Below are positions 1-9,386 of a stretch of 64,000 nucleotides of DNA, in pieces. The notes beneath the pieces were generated by a model. It worked only from the letters and a program-made list of their open reading frames with translations, ran no database searches and was not told the DNA's origin. The stretch is from Microstegium vimineum (taxonomy: Eukaryota; Streptophyta; Magnoliopsida; Poales; Poaceae). The stretch covers positions 47,134,718 to 47,198,717 of the forward strand of contig CM039133.1 of assembly GCA_022036555.1 (NCBI GenBank), written 5' to 3'. Positions within the stretch are counted from its first letter, which is position 1. The number at the start of each line of letters is the position of its first letter. Position numbers and translations under genes: made by a program.

Positions 1-626
1 TTATACTCCCGTATGGAGAGTTGTACAGAGACACGACTTGTACCTTTCCTAAAAAAAATTCCTACTTTAAAGGAAATAACTGACTCGCGCAGGAATCGGA
101 TCCAAATAACAATATTATTTTCCTAAACAGACACCCCTATTTTAAAGGAAAATAAACGACCCGTGTAAGAGCCGGACTCAAACTACTATAACAATACTGG
201 TATAAAATCACCAGTTTCCTTATGTCCTTCCTTCGATGGAAACTTTCCATCGACAGATTCCTTCAATCCGCGACTTCCTTCTTTTGTCACCGGCAATCTT
301 CTGCTGACGTCAACCGCCACATCACCCTGTGCCCATCGGCACTCTATGCCCATCGGCATCATCTCCTCATCGGTAATCGGCATCGGCAACATCTCCTCAT
401 CGGCAATTGGCATTGGCAACTTTGCAGTTCTGGTGACTTGACTTCACCAATTAACCCTCATCGGGAAGGATCACCAGCTCCCATCGGCAACAAACTTAAC
501 CTTTTTCGCAGCATCTACTTTCATTGGTAACACTGATTGATGACTTCCCGATGCCGATGGAACAAACGACTACCGATCGATGCAAGTCTTAACTCTTTTG
601 ACACGTGCCGAAAAATGGTGTCAACA
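1..626 (-). mobile_element. Ty3/gypsy LTR, cut by the window edge
   Basis: This segment aligns base for base, with small differences, to about 25690-26315, the outer part of the LTR of the gypsy element at 22415-26315. Shared landmarks are two AAAGGAAATAA blocks, the CTTTCCATCGAC stretch, many ATCGGCA runs and the end GGTGTCAACA. On the minus strand the LTR therefore starts TGTTGACA at 626 and runs off the left edge. The copia integrase sequence begins immediately after it, so the LTR inserted into that element. The expected 5-bp duplication would be 627-631, but the other end is outside the window. It contains no gene. Confidence 0.8.
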
Positions 627-639
627 CATTAAATCTATA

Positions 640-1140
640 TAGTCTGATAATGGTCGCGAATTCGACAACTCCACATCTCGCACCTTCTTTATTTCCAAAG
701 GCGCCTCGTTTCGTATGTCCTTCCCATTATACATTGCAGCAAAACAGTTGGGCTGAACGCATTCTTCGCACAACTAACAATGTCATTCGCACCATAATCT
801 TCCAAGCATCCATGCCCCCTTCCTTTTGGTAGATTCTCTAGCTACTTCCACCTATCTTCTCAACCGTCTCGCCACTAAAACCTTGCATATGCCCATCCCT
901 TCTTTGCCCTCTACGACTCCCATCCCTTCTACCATGAGTTGTTCATGCAATCCCAAACTCACAGCCACTTGCCCCCACAAACTTGCTCCTCGCTCCACTT
1001 TGTGTTATTTGGCTACTCCCCTGACCACAAAGGCTATCGGTGTCTTGATCTTGTCACTATCCGTGTCAATATTTCTTGACATGTTGTTTTTGATGAATCA
1101 TCCTTTCCCTTCTCCATCTCCGCCCCTCGCCTCCACCTAA
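640..1140 (+). pseudogene. copia integrase core fragment (rve), frameshifted
   Basis: The segment starts at the SDNGREF motif (second catalytic Asp of the D,D-35-E triad), with a stop codon TAG just before it where a Gln codon is usual. A different frame then carries QNSWAERILRTTN, which holds the conserved Glu, and a third carries LATSTYLLNRL and a CPHKLAPRS-like stretch. At least two frameshifts separate them. The integrase would insert the cDNA copy; the first catalytic Asp and the zinc-binding HHCC part are missing, so it cannot work. The downstream frame ends in the proline-rich linker. Confidence 0.8.
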
Positions 1141-1593
1141 TGAACTTTTTTTTAACTAATGAATAGCTACCTGTAGCTCCCTTTCCATGCAAGCACCTCA
1201 TCTCCCACTCGCCTTCGGCCTGTGGCTATTGAGCTGGCTAGCTCATCTCGAATGGTGCCCAACCCTTCTCCACCAGTCTCCTCGGTGTCCCTGGGTACGC
1301 TCCTAGCCACGCCCTGGAGGTTCCATCGGTGCTTCTTGCTACCCCCGTGTGTACCTCCCGGTGTCCTCTCTACGCCAGGCACCTCTACTGCCCCCGTATT
1401 CCGGGGTGCTCCTAGCAGCACCTCTGGACCATCCAGTGCTCCATGCACCTGGGATCACTCAAGCGCCCCGGGTGTCCTCCGCTACCTCGACGCCCCCGCT
1501 GCAACCTTCAAGCTACGACAGCCCCCTGTCATCCACCTCTACACCCGGCGCCCTCCTCCATCCACTCCGCCTCAAAGTCTGGTTCCTCTATGC
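1141..1593 (+). pseudogene. copia polyprotein linker between integrase and RT
   Basis: A Pro/Ser/Thr-rich reading frame with no domain runs up to the CACTA insertion at 1594. It resumes at 2525-2689, where a MTTHGKF motif appears around 2618-2640; grass copia elements have a M(V/T)TR-type motif shortly before RT. A long frame on the opposite strand here is a shadow of this GC-rich stretch. It has no catalytic role. It matters because its continuity across both insertions confirms the insertion boundaries. Confidence 0.6.
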
Positions 1594-2524
1594 CACTACT
1601 ACAGATTCATTTATCACTGTCGGCTCATCATTGCTGGATTGTAATGGATCGGCAGTGATAACCCTTCACTACCGGTTCAAGCTCTGACAGATTGGGGCAG
1701 GGGCAGAACCGGGAGTTAAGCTCATCCTCACTGTCGGAACGTAGCTGGAACCGCATGTGATATACCTGGAGACTTTCACTACTGGTTCCAGGAACGAACC
1801 ACATGTGAGGATGAGCTTCACTGCCGGTTCGTGGCTAGAACCGCATGTGATGTACCTAGACACTAGTTTTTTTTATTTTTTGTAAACGACCTCGGATGGA
1901 AAAACTTCCTACATAAAAGTTGTAGATCTCGAAAAGTTATGAAACTTTGTAGCATACAACCTTTTCCTTTGAAGTCATCTTGCCATCGAAAAATACGTTC
2001 GAATTTTTCAAATTTGAAATTTAAATTTTTGTAAACGACCTCGAATGGAAAAACTTTCTATGTAAAAGTTTTAGATCTCGAAAAGTTATGAAACTCTGTA
2101 GCATAAAACTTTTTCATTTGAATTCATTTAGTATAGAATGTGACGAACTAAAACGGAATCTAGACACAAGTGACTTTATGGGTGGAGTGGTAGAAGGGAT
2201 CCCGCAAGGCTGAGGTCTCATGTTCGAATCCCCGCCGGAGCGCATTTCGCAGTTTTACGCGAAAAATGCGCGACTTCTGTCGGAGTTACTAGTAGCCTCT
2301 CCCAAAATTTAAATCTTTTTTTCTATTTAAAAACCCCGATTTCTGGCTTTGGAACATCACTGCCGGTTTGTAACACAAACCGGAAGTGATGGCATCACTG
2401 CCAGTTTTGGCAGACCCGACAGTGATGTGATCAGCTCATCACTGCCGAGTTGGTTGTAGCGGTTCAAAATCTGGCACTGATGGGGGGTTTTGGACCGCCA
2501 GTGATGTAGTTTTCTTCAGTAGTG
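1594..2524. mobile_element. non-autonomous CACTA element, 931 bp, TSD TGC
   Basis: The left end reads CACTACTACAGATTC and the right end, on the complement, CACTACTGAAGAAAAC. The triplet TGC lies directly outside both ends (1591-1593 and 2525-2527), the 3-bp target duplication of En/Spm (CACTA) elements. The subterminal parts repeat an ATCACTGCCGGTT-type motif in both orientations, the usual transposase-binding arrangement. No transposase is present, so it was mobilised in trans. The middle contains two near-identical stretches beginning GTAAACGACCTCG (about 1883 and 2030) and a tRNA-like promoter followed by a hairpin. Confidence 0.88.
2178..2271 (+). other. tRNA-like A/B-box segment followed by a hairpin
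   Basis: TGGGTGGAGTGG resembles a pol III A box and, about 35 nt on, TGTTCGAATCCC resembles a B box. Directly after come GCGCATTTCGC (2240-2250) and GCGAAAAATGCGC (2259-2271), complementary arms around a 7-nt loop. The T-arm and acceptor stems of a true tRNA do not pair, so this is not a functional tRNA. It could be a SINE-derived or accidental pol III promoter inside the CACTA element. Transcription is not shown. Confidence 0.4.
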
Positions 2525-2689
2525 TGCTGCTCCAGTATGGTTCCTTCTCCGCCTCAGTTTTCAAGGGCCCTGCCTGCTGGTGTTGTCCCCATCCCGCCGA
2601 TCATCAATAATCATGAGATGACAACCCACGGGGAATTTGTATTTCGTCAGGTTCGCTTTGGCCTCCACACCGAGCCTCTCTCTCCCATT

Positions 2690-2846
2690 TGAAGGACCGA
2701 GAACGGCGAAAAGAGGGGGGGGGGTGAATGGGAGCCTCAAATTTCTCTCGAAATGTTCGGGCCACTCTTCCCAAAAACCAAACCCAGTTGTTGGGTGCTC
2801 AACCTCCCCCGAGCAACGCGAGCGGGGGATCAGACGAAAATGGGTC
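2690..2846 (-). repeat. 3' LTR remnant of the nested copia element
   Basis: Matches the first about 140 bases of the other LTR (3507-3650) and differs by a longer G run at about 2717-2727 and scattered substitutions. At about 2847 the match stops abruptly and gag sequence begins, marking the deletion junction inside the element. Confidence 0.8.
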
Positions 2847-3480
2847 TGGTAGTCAATCTCTGAGAACTTGAGCTTGCTGAACAGCTCGTCCACGGTCAGG
2901 GCATTATAGCCCGGTGACTCCTGAATGGCAGCCACCTTCATCTACCACACCTTCCGATCAAGAGCATGCAAAAGCTTGATAGCCATCTCATGATCATCAT
3001 AAGGCAAGTTGGCTCGATTAGCACGCATCTGTTGACGATAGATTGGAAGCGAGTGAACATCCCGTCAATAGTTCGCCGACCAACTGAGCAAAGTTCTCGT
3101 ACTCTCTACGGTACGTGTCGAAGAGTCTGTACATGATTTGAGGGTTGCCCTCATGATATCGCACAAGTGTTTGCCAGATCTCCCGTGCCGTAGTGAGACT
3201 CGAAACTCACTCAAACTCAGGAAGAGACAAACTTGAAAAGAGAATGCTACGGGCTCTTGCGTTTCACGCATGTTGCGTGATTTGCAGCTCAATAATCCGA
3301 GCGCCAAGGACCACGTAGTCAGCACTCTCACAAATCTCCCAATACTTCATATCAAGCCCTTGGAGGTAAGCAGACATGCGCACCTTCCAATAGGCGAAGT
3401 TTGTTCCATCGAAGAACGGAGGTTTGCCAGCACATCACTCCATGTCGCCTTCGCGGATGAAGAACCGTGTAAGGTGGATT
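2847..3480 (-). pseudogene. copia gag fragment (UBN2/DUF4219-type)
   Basis: Read on the minus strand, the frame contains FFDGTNFAYWKVRM, the strongly conserved start of plant copia gag (UBN2 family), then AREIWQTLVRYHEGN and, close to the deletion junction, YNALTVDELFSKLK. Gag would form the virus-like particle that packages element RNA. Stops and frameshifts occur throughout (one near 3270, another near 3200). The zinc knuckle and all of pol are absent because the reading runs straight into LTR sequence at 2846. Confidence 0.75.
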
Positions 3481-3491
3481 GATCCTTAATC

Positions 3492-3504
3492 GGCTCTGAT
3501 ACCA
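3492..3504 (-). other. primer-binding site, initiator tRNA-Met
   Basis: On the minus strand TGGTATCAGAGCC lies two bases after the end of the 5' LTR. This is the usual plant copia primer-binding site, complementary to the 3' end of initiator tRNA-Met. It fixes the element's orientation and LTR boundary. Confidence 0.88.
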
Positions 3505-3506
3505 AT

Positions 3507-5465
3507 TGAAGGACTGAGAACGGCGACCACAGGGGGGTGAATGGGAGCCTCAAATTTCTCTCAAAATGTTCTGGCCACTCTTCCCAAAAACCAAACCTAG
3601 TTGTGGGGTGCTCAACCTTCCCCGAGCAACACGAGCGGGGATTCAGATGAAAACGGAGAAAAGAGAGCTCACCCGCAGTGGAGGAAAAACACCGGAAACC
3701 CCAAAACACAGGTTCTCAACCCCAAGGGAAAAGAGGCAAGAACCTAGGCAAAACGGAAGAAAACAACAAAGCACAGGAGGCTCTGGACTACCTTGGTCGA
3801 GACCACCGGACCAATGGAAGTGGTCCGGTGCACAGCAAAGCACCATCGTACTAGTCCGGTGCCTCCTTTGAGTAATCTGACGCCTGCCCAGAAAATAGAC
3901 AGTAAGTGTCGAGGCTCCGGACTACCAGTCCGACGCTCACCGTCGGACTATCATACCTGGTCCGACGCTCACTGAGAAACTCCCTCTCCAAAAATAGTAA
4001 GCACATAGGCTTCGGACAACCCGTCCGACGCTGACCGTCGGTCCAAAGGCTCTGGTCCGATGCTCTGAGTAGTCAGGCGGTTTCCCGGGACTTGACCACC
4101 GGACCACTTGCAATGGTCCGGAGCCTAATCAAAGTCGTCCGACGCTTGGTCCGAAGCTCACGAACAGAAAAATTGAAGCCTGCGAAAATGAACTTCTCTC
4201 CACCAAATCTTCCCAAAACTCAGCCAAATGATCACCAACTGCATCCAAACTTTGTAGGCATGATCCTAGTGCAGTTGGGGAGCTATCCCAAAGAAATCAT
4301 CGCTCAATTTAGAGAAAATAAACGAGAACACTCGGATTTGGGGGAGAAAGAGGAAAACGAAGAATGCAACAAAGAAAACACCCGATCTACGCACTCTTGA
4401 GGTTTGAGGAGAATTCCTTCAGTGCAAAGAAGCTCCTCACGATTACGCACAACTTGGTTCAAACGGAATTGCAAGAGCTACTCCCTACAAAGAGAAATCA
4501 TCTCGGGAAAATAGGGAGCAAAAGCAAAACGCGAAGAACACAAGCAAAACAGGGACACAATCACGAAATCGAAGCCACCATGGCTTACGGAGGTTACGGC
4601 CTCCGATTCCTCGCGACAAACTCAAGTTCTTACAAAGGTTAGTGGAAGCAACCTAGGGATCTCATGAACTAGAGAGAGAGGCAAGTGATTAGAGTTCAAG
4701 AGATGGGATGAGGGATACCCCTTCACCCCCTACTTATCGAGCTTTGAATATTTCCGAAAGACCACCCAAGATACAATGAGTGAACTACCTAGCCTAAGCA
4801 TTGCAGTCCAAGCTCCGGAAAATATCTCCTGCATTTTGAATGGACGGCCCCGCTTCCTGCTGGGAGTTGCTGTCGCCTCAACGCAACCTCCAGGATTCCG
4901 CCACGTGCCATCCCCGCTTCCTCGGAAGCTCCGCCTAGGTTTTGCGGCCCAAACCCAGGAAACCTGCCACCGGTAGCTTTGGGCTCAACTACCGAACCCC
5001 GAGTTTTGCGGCCCAAACTCGGAAACCGACGCGGATGGTTTTGTGGCCCAAACCACCAAACCACTCGATGTGAGCCACCTTGTCTTCGCCCGGTTGGACT
5101 CCGAGTCCCCTGAGCCTCCGCTCATCTCGCGCGTCCACCGTCTTGACTTGGCCGACTTGGTCTACCTCCATGTCTTCTCGCACTTGCCGATGCCAAGTAC
5201 TAGCCACCACAGCTAGTCCGCCGGCGCCCATGGTCCCTCAGTCCGAGCCTCGCTTCCGCCCTTCACCGCTCTCAGTCCATCGGCACTGCAGGCCTCTACT
5301 GTCACTAGGCATAGCACCTGCGCACCACAAGCCGATAGACATGCACATGTTTTCTGCTTTCGCAAAGGTTAGGGTAAGCCACTCAAACTGAAACACTCTC
5401 GTGTTGGACGATCACTCATCATCAAAGCTGAACATACATGGGTACTTATCCACCATGTGTTCGCA
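3507..5465 (-). repeat. 5' LTR of the nested copia element (1,959 bp)
   Basis: It runs from TGCGAACACATGG (minus strand, at 5465) to CAGTCCTTCA at 3507, with standard TG...CA ends. Its last 140 bp match 2690-2846. The middle (about 3790-4150) carries many short GGTCCGG/CCGGACC and TCCGACGCT motifs in both orientations. Two further blocks repeat TTTTGCGGCCCAAAC (about 4930-5060). No reading frame within it looks genuine. Confidence 0.8.
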
Positions 5466-5470
5466 CCATT

Positions 5471-6960
5471 ATTCCTCGCTCCTGTGTGACGCCCTCACTA
5501 ATCCACACCGGCGGTGAGAAATGGAAGAGGAGTATGCCTCTCTCATGGATAACCATACCTGAGATCTGGTCCCCCGACCAACCGCAGCCAACGTGGACAA
5601 ATACAAAGCTCGCTGGGTCCTTCGCAGTTTTACTCGGTGCCCTGGTATCGACTATGCTGAGACCTTGGGCGCTGTGGTTAAACCTGCATCAGTTCGCACA
5701 GTTCTCACAATTGCCCATTCTCGTGACTGGCCAATTGATTAACTAGACGTAAAGAATGCTTTGCTTCATGGGACTATGAGACTGTGTACTGCTCCCAACC
5801 CTCTTGCTTTGCTGATTCTGCTCTTCCTGGTCATGTGTGCAAATTCAACAAGTCATTATACAGCCTCAAGCAAGCACCACGGGCATGGTACAACCGCTTT
5901 ACTTCATTTCTGCTCAACCTGGGTTTCTCTAAAGCACGGACTGACACGTCCATGTTCATCTACCGCCGCAGCACTGACACTGTATATTTGCTCCTCTGTG
6001 GATGATATAGTACTCACTGCATCTTCTGAACAGCTGCTCCATCGGGTCATTGATGATATCAAAACTGAGTTTGCCATGAAGGATACTGTCCCTCTCCACC
6101 ATTTCCTTGGCATGGCAGTTCAGCGTCAAGGCGATGCTATGTTTCTCTCTTAGCGGCAATACACCTTGGATATCATGGATCGCCATGGCATGAATACATG
6201 TAAACCATGCTCCACCCATGTCGACACCTGCGCCAAGACTTCTGCTTCTGTCGGGCCTCATGTTGCTGATCCTTCAGCATACCGCAGTCTGGTCGGTACC
6301 CTGCAGTACTTAACTTTCACCAGACCTGACATTGCGTATGCTGTTCAGCAAGTTTGAATCCATATGAATGATCCTCAGGAGGTTCATCTAGTTGCTACCA
6401 AAAGCATTATTCGTTATCTTCAGGGCTCTCTCGACTACGGCCTGGTCATCCCCCGGACTTCTCCAACTCAACTCACTGTATACACTGATGCTAACTGCGC
6501 CGGTTTTGCCGACACTCGTCGCTCCACCTCTGGCTACACCGTCTTCCTTGGCAACAGCCTTGTCTCTTGGTCTTCGAAGAGATAACCCGGCCACTGTCTC
6601 CCGGTCTAGCACCGAGGCTGAATACCATGCTGTTGCCAACGGTGTTGTTGAAGCCTCTTGGCTGCGGCAACTCCTACAGGAACTTCATCATCCTTTGGAC
6701 ACCGCCTGCCTCGTCTACTATGACAACGTCAGTTCCATTTACCACTCCACTAACCCTGTCCAACACCAGCGTACCAAGCATATGGAAATTGATCTTCACT
6801 TCGTCCGAGAACGGGTTGCTATTGGTGTTGTCCGTGTTATGCATGTTCCTACTACATCACAGTTTGTTGATGTCTTCACAAAGGGTCTTCCCTCCACTGC
6901 CTTCATGGATTATCGCTCCAGCCTGAATGTCCGCTCCGCCGACCTTCTGACCGCAGGGGA
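5471..6960 (+). pseudogene. copia reverse transcriptase and RNase H, degenerate
   Basis: The RVT_2-type domain begins with MEEEYASLMDNHT (5521), followed by YKARWVLR, GIDYAETLG and SRDWPID; then DDIVLTASS, a GMAVQRQGD block and GTLQYLTFTRPDIAYAVQQV. RNase H follows with YTDAN, RRSTSGYTVFLG and STEAEYHAVANG, ending in the copia C-terminal QFVDVFTKGLP. This would copy the RNA into DNA. It is dead. About 19 codons are missing between TAANV and YKARW, and stops occur near 5560, 5742, 6151 and 6355. A frameshift removes the Tyr of the catalytic YVDD near 6000, and another near 6585 moves the RNase H frame. The polypurine tract and LTR follow at once. Confidence 0.88.
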
Positions 6961-6961
6961 G

Positions 6962-7136
6962 TGTTAGACTTAATTGTACTTTACTGTAACCTCTTAGCTT
7001 CCTGTATGTGCTGGGTTACTGCCCTGCTGACCCATTGGGTCTCGGCTGACCCTTTGGGCCACCCCTCCCCTATCTCATATATATGTAATCTCTCCTTGTA
7101 ATCTATCATCAGTCAATACTAATCCTACTTACAACA
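6962..7136 (+). repeat. copia 3' LTR, 175 bp, with polypurine tract just upstream
   Basis: GCAGGGGAG (6953-6961) is the polypurine tract, and the LTR starts TGTTAGACT directly after it and ends TTACAACA. It holds a TATA-like CATATATATG (about 7077-7086). The five bases after it, TTGAT, would be the right half of the target duplication; the left half is lost with the 5' end. Confidence 0.85.
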
Positions 7137-7812
7137 TTGATACCATAAATTCATGTCTAACCACTAAAGAGAACATATAATGATGTTTTGGGTGCATGGT
7201 GAATGTTGTTGGAACATATATCATTAGAATAGAAGAGTACGCCACATAAAAAGCAAAGTGCATGCGTACTTATGGTAGTGCATAGCCTGCATGACATGTG
7301 GTTTGTGTTTGTGAACGAGTTAGTATGAGAAGAAAACCCAACTATGCATAGCAAAAAGAAACCATCAATAGTAGTCAGAATGAGATGCTTTCTTTTTTTT
7401 TTAAAAAAAAATGAAGGTCTGTGTCTTGGTTTGTTAACTCTTGGCAACTGTTACAGGTTGAAGGTCTTGTTGAAAATTATTTGGAATGAATTTGCAGCTG
7501 CCATCTTGAACTGGAAATTACGTGTGTAGTTTATGTGCACTGGTTGTTTATCTAATTTGTTCACAACTTCAGTGGATGTCCAGTGCTTGTGTAGGTTTAT
7601 GTGTAGGTGTTTTGTTTGTACAAATGACATTATTCCTTTTCAAAATATAATGTAACCATTAGAAACTACTCATGGATTGTGTTGGAATGAGATTTGGCTT
7701 TTATATATGTGAAATGGCAAATTAGTATCTATTGTGGTGCATTCCGATCGAATTTGGATTGAGATGTAAATTATCATTCGTCGTGGGCACAGTAAATTAT
7801 CATGATGCATGT
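7137..7812. other. no recognisable gene
   Basis: AT-rich sequence between the copia LTR and the small repeat element at 7813. Only short, unrelated frames are present; I see no domain, splice structure or repeat ends. It includes a T/A-run around 7389-7411. Confidence 0.4.
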
Positions 7813-8237
7813 GCTTCCAGGAAAATATGTTTTCGTGATGGTGGCTCTCTCTCACGAAATACAACATGTTTTCATGACGGTGACTCCCTCTCATGAAGTA
7901 CAATATTCTTGTGAGTTTTGATAACCTCACGAATAATTTTCATGAGAGTTTTGATAACCTCAGAAATTAATTTCATGAGAGTGACTTCCACGGAATACCG
8001 TCACGAAAACACCTATGCAGCCGAGGTGATCCAATTATTTTCATGGAGGTGACCATCATGAACGGCCGCCATGAAATTAAATAGACAGTGTTGAGTCCCA
8101 TGGAATTTGAATTTCCCTGGCTTCAATACCACGAGTGCTCATGCATGACGGTTGGCCCTCACGGATTGTTTTCATGAGGGTAAAACCATATTTCATGATG
8201 GTATTTTCACTTTCACGAAATATCAGCTTTCTGGTGC
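7813..8237. mobile_element. small MITE-like element with TTCATGA/TCACGAA subrepeats
   Basis: The stretch contains about a dozen copies of a TTTTCATGA(C/G)GG or TCACGAAA motif in both orientations, as in CACTA subterminal regions. The ends GCTTCCAGGAAAATATG and, on the complement, GCACCAGAAAGCTGATAT resemble a decayed inverted pair, possibly from CACTACCAGGAAA-type termini. I see no clear target duplication, so the boundaries are approximate. Confidence 0.4.
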
Positions 8238-8754
8238 TCTCTTTAGATACCAAGTGTAATTTGCCAGTTCGTGCTTTAACGGTGCCATTGCTGTATGAAA
8301 ACAGTACAAGTTATTGTTAGGCCATGGATATAAGTGCCATACAACCTATTATTTTATCAATTAATAGCCAGATTCTGTTTATTCTCTGTAAGGCACTACA
8401 AGAGAAGCCAGATAACTAGTCATTTATAGGTGCACATAATTTTCGAAAGACACTTTTGTTTTCTTTTAGGTGAACTCTCAGCAAGTTATGTGGCAATATT
8501 TTCTTAGTAGCTATGCATATATTAGGGTGATCCAATAGCTATGTTTATTTAGTATGTAATGTGCATCTAATAATTTAATTATTTTGTTCCTTGTTATATA
8601 ATGAGAATATTTGCAAACACTGATATATATACAGCAACAGAGAATTAATGGATTATTGTCATATAAGGCCACATTAATTACGTGCCAAATTTTGACAATC
8701 AAAAGGAATTTGAGGAACATAATTAATGACCATGGGCCATGGTTAAAAAACCCA

Positions 8755-8850
8755 CCTATAATAGAAGCCCAACAAGAGCCCACAAACATCTAGGGTTTCC
8801 ACCCACCTACTATAAATACCCCTCCTTCCAAAGACTATTCCCCATTTTCT
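8755..8850 (+). promoter_or_regulatory. promoter of zinc-ribbon gene copy 1
   Basis: CTATAAATAC (8810-8819) is a good plant TATA box about 30 bases before a pyrimidine-rich likely start site. Upstream lie CTAGGGTTT (8792-8800), a telo-box, and AGCCCAC (8775-8781), close to the GCCCA site II motif. That pair is common in plant housekeeping promoters. The same TATA and GCCCAC elements are present in copy 2 (35080-35165), which supports function; expression itself is not shown. Confidence 0.65.
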
Positions 8851-8936
8851 TCATCTACTCCTCATTTCTTTTCTGTTGGGACAAGGAGATCTACAAGCAC
8901 CAAGGTGGAATTTCTATCTACTGCGAAACATCACAG
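8845..8936 (+). other. 5' leader exon of zinc-ribbon gene copy 1
   Basis: A TC-rich leader (TTCTTCATCTACTCC and similar) ends at ATCACAG followed by GTGAGAAC, a strong splice donor at 8937. The matching leader in copy 2 ends at ACCAGAG/GTGAGAAC. No conserved ATG precedes the donor, so this is taken as an untranslated exon spliced to 13086. The resulting first intron is 4,149 bp, 3.1 kb of it from a transposon. The start site is approximate. Confidence 0.65.
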
Positions 8937-9386
8937 GTGAGAACTCAAACTTCATGATGCATCAGCTTGATTTATGTATTGCTCATTTGTAGTTTCGTAC
9001 CCTCTGCTATCTAGTACAGGGCAACAAGTAGATCAGTTTCCTCGAAATAGTTCATATTTTGTTTCTTTTGGCTACAATCAATCTGCACTAAAATTATACC
9101 CACTATCAACCCATTCTTGAGAGCACGACTTTTGGTTGTATTCTATCTTTTTTCTTGATCTGTTTTGGTTGGAAACCTAGATTCTTAATTTGAATGTCAC
9201 GAGTGTAGCCTTATCACTAGCTAGGGCACTTCAGATGGGCTTATTTTTTTGGAAGGTTGGTTGGGGAAGGCATGCCATCCCCCTGGCGAGCGGCTACAGG
9301 TATTGGGTTGAGCAAGGAGGTCACGCTTCTAGTCAACTGATGGTCTAATGCCTGCTGGGGTCCAACTGTTGGGGCACAAACACTAA

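Larger units (their letters stand above)
2690..5465 (-). mobile_element. internally deleted copia LTR element of another lineage, TSD CCATT
   Basis: On the minus strand the order is a full 5' LTR (5465-3507), a primer-binding site (3504-3492), part of gag (about 3480-2847) and a short remnant of the 3' LTR (2846-2690). CCATT flanks both ends (2685-2689 and 5466-5470), a clean 5-bp target duplication, and the interrupted copia linker reads on after it. Everything from mid-gag through pol into the 3' LTR is missing. Long LTRs full of GGTCCGG motifs and an initiator tRNA-Met primer site suggest a SIRE/Maximus-type copia; that name is inference. Confidence 0.85.
627..7136 (+). mobile_element. Ty1/copia retrotransposon, 5' truncated, carrying two nested insertions
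   Basis: From left to right I see part of the integrase, a proline/serine-rich linker, reverse transcriptase, RNase H, a polypurine tract and a 3' LTR. This is the integrase-before-RT order that defines Ty1/copia. Residue patterns and the short LTR (175 bp) resemble grass Hopscotch/Tork-type elements; that lineage call is inference. The 5' LTR, gag, protease and first part of the integrase are missing because a gypsy LTR interrupts at 626/627. A CACTA (1594-2524) and an internally deleted copia element of another lineage (2690-5465) sit in the linker; with one copy of each target duplication removed, the linker reads through. Several stops and frameshifts make the element dead. Confidence 0.85.

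Noticed and set aside
2173..2243. A functional tRNA gene
   Set aside because: A- and B-box-like motifs are present, but the T-arm and acceptor bases do not pair and no anticodon arm can be drawn.
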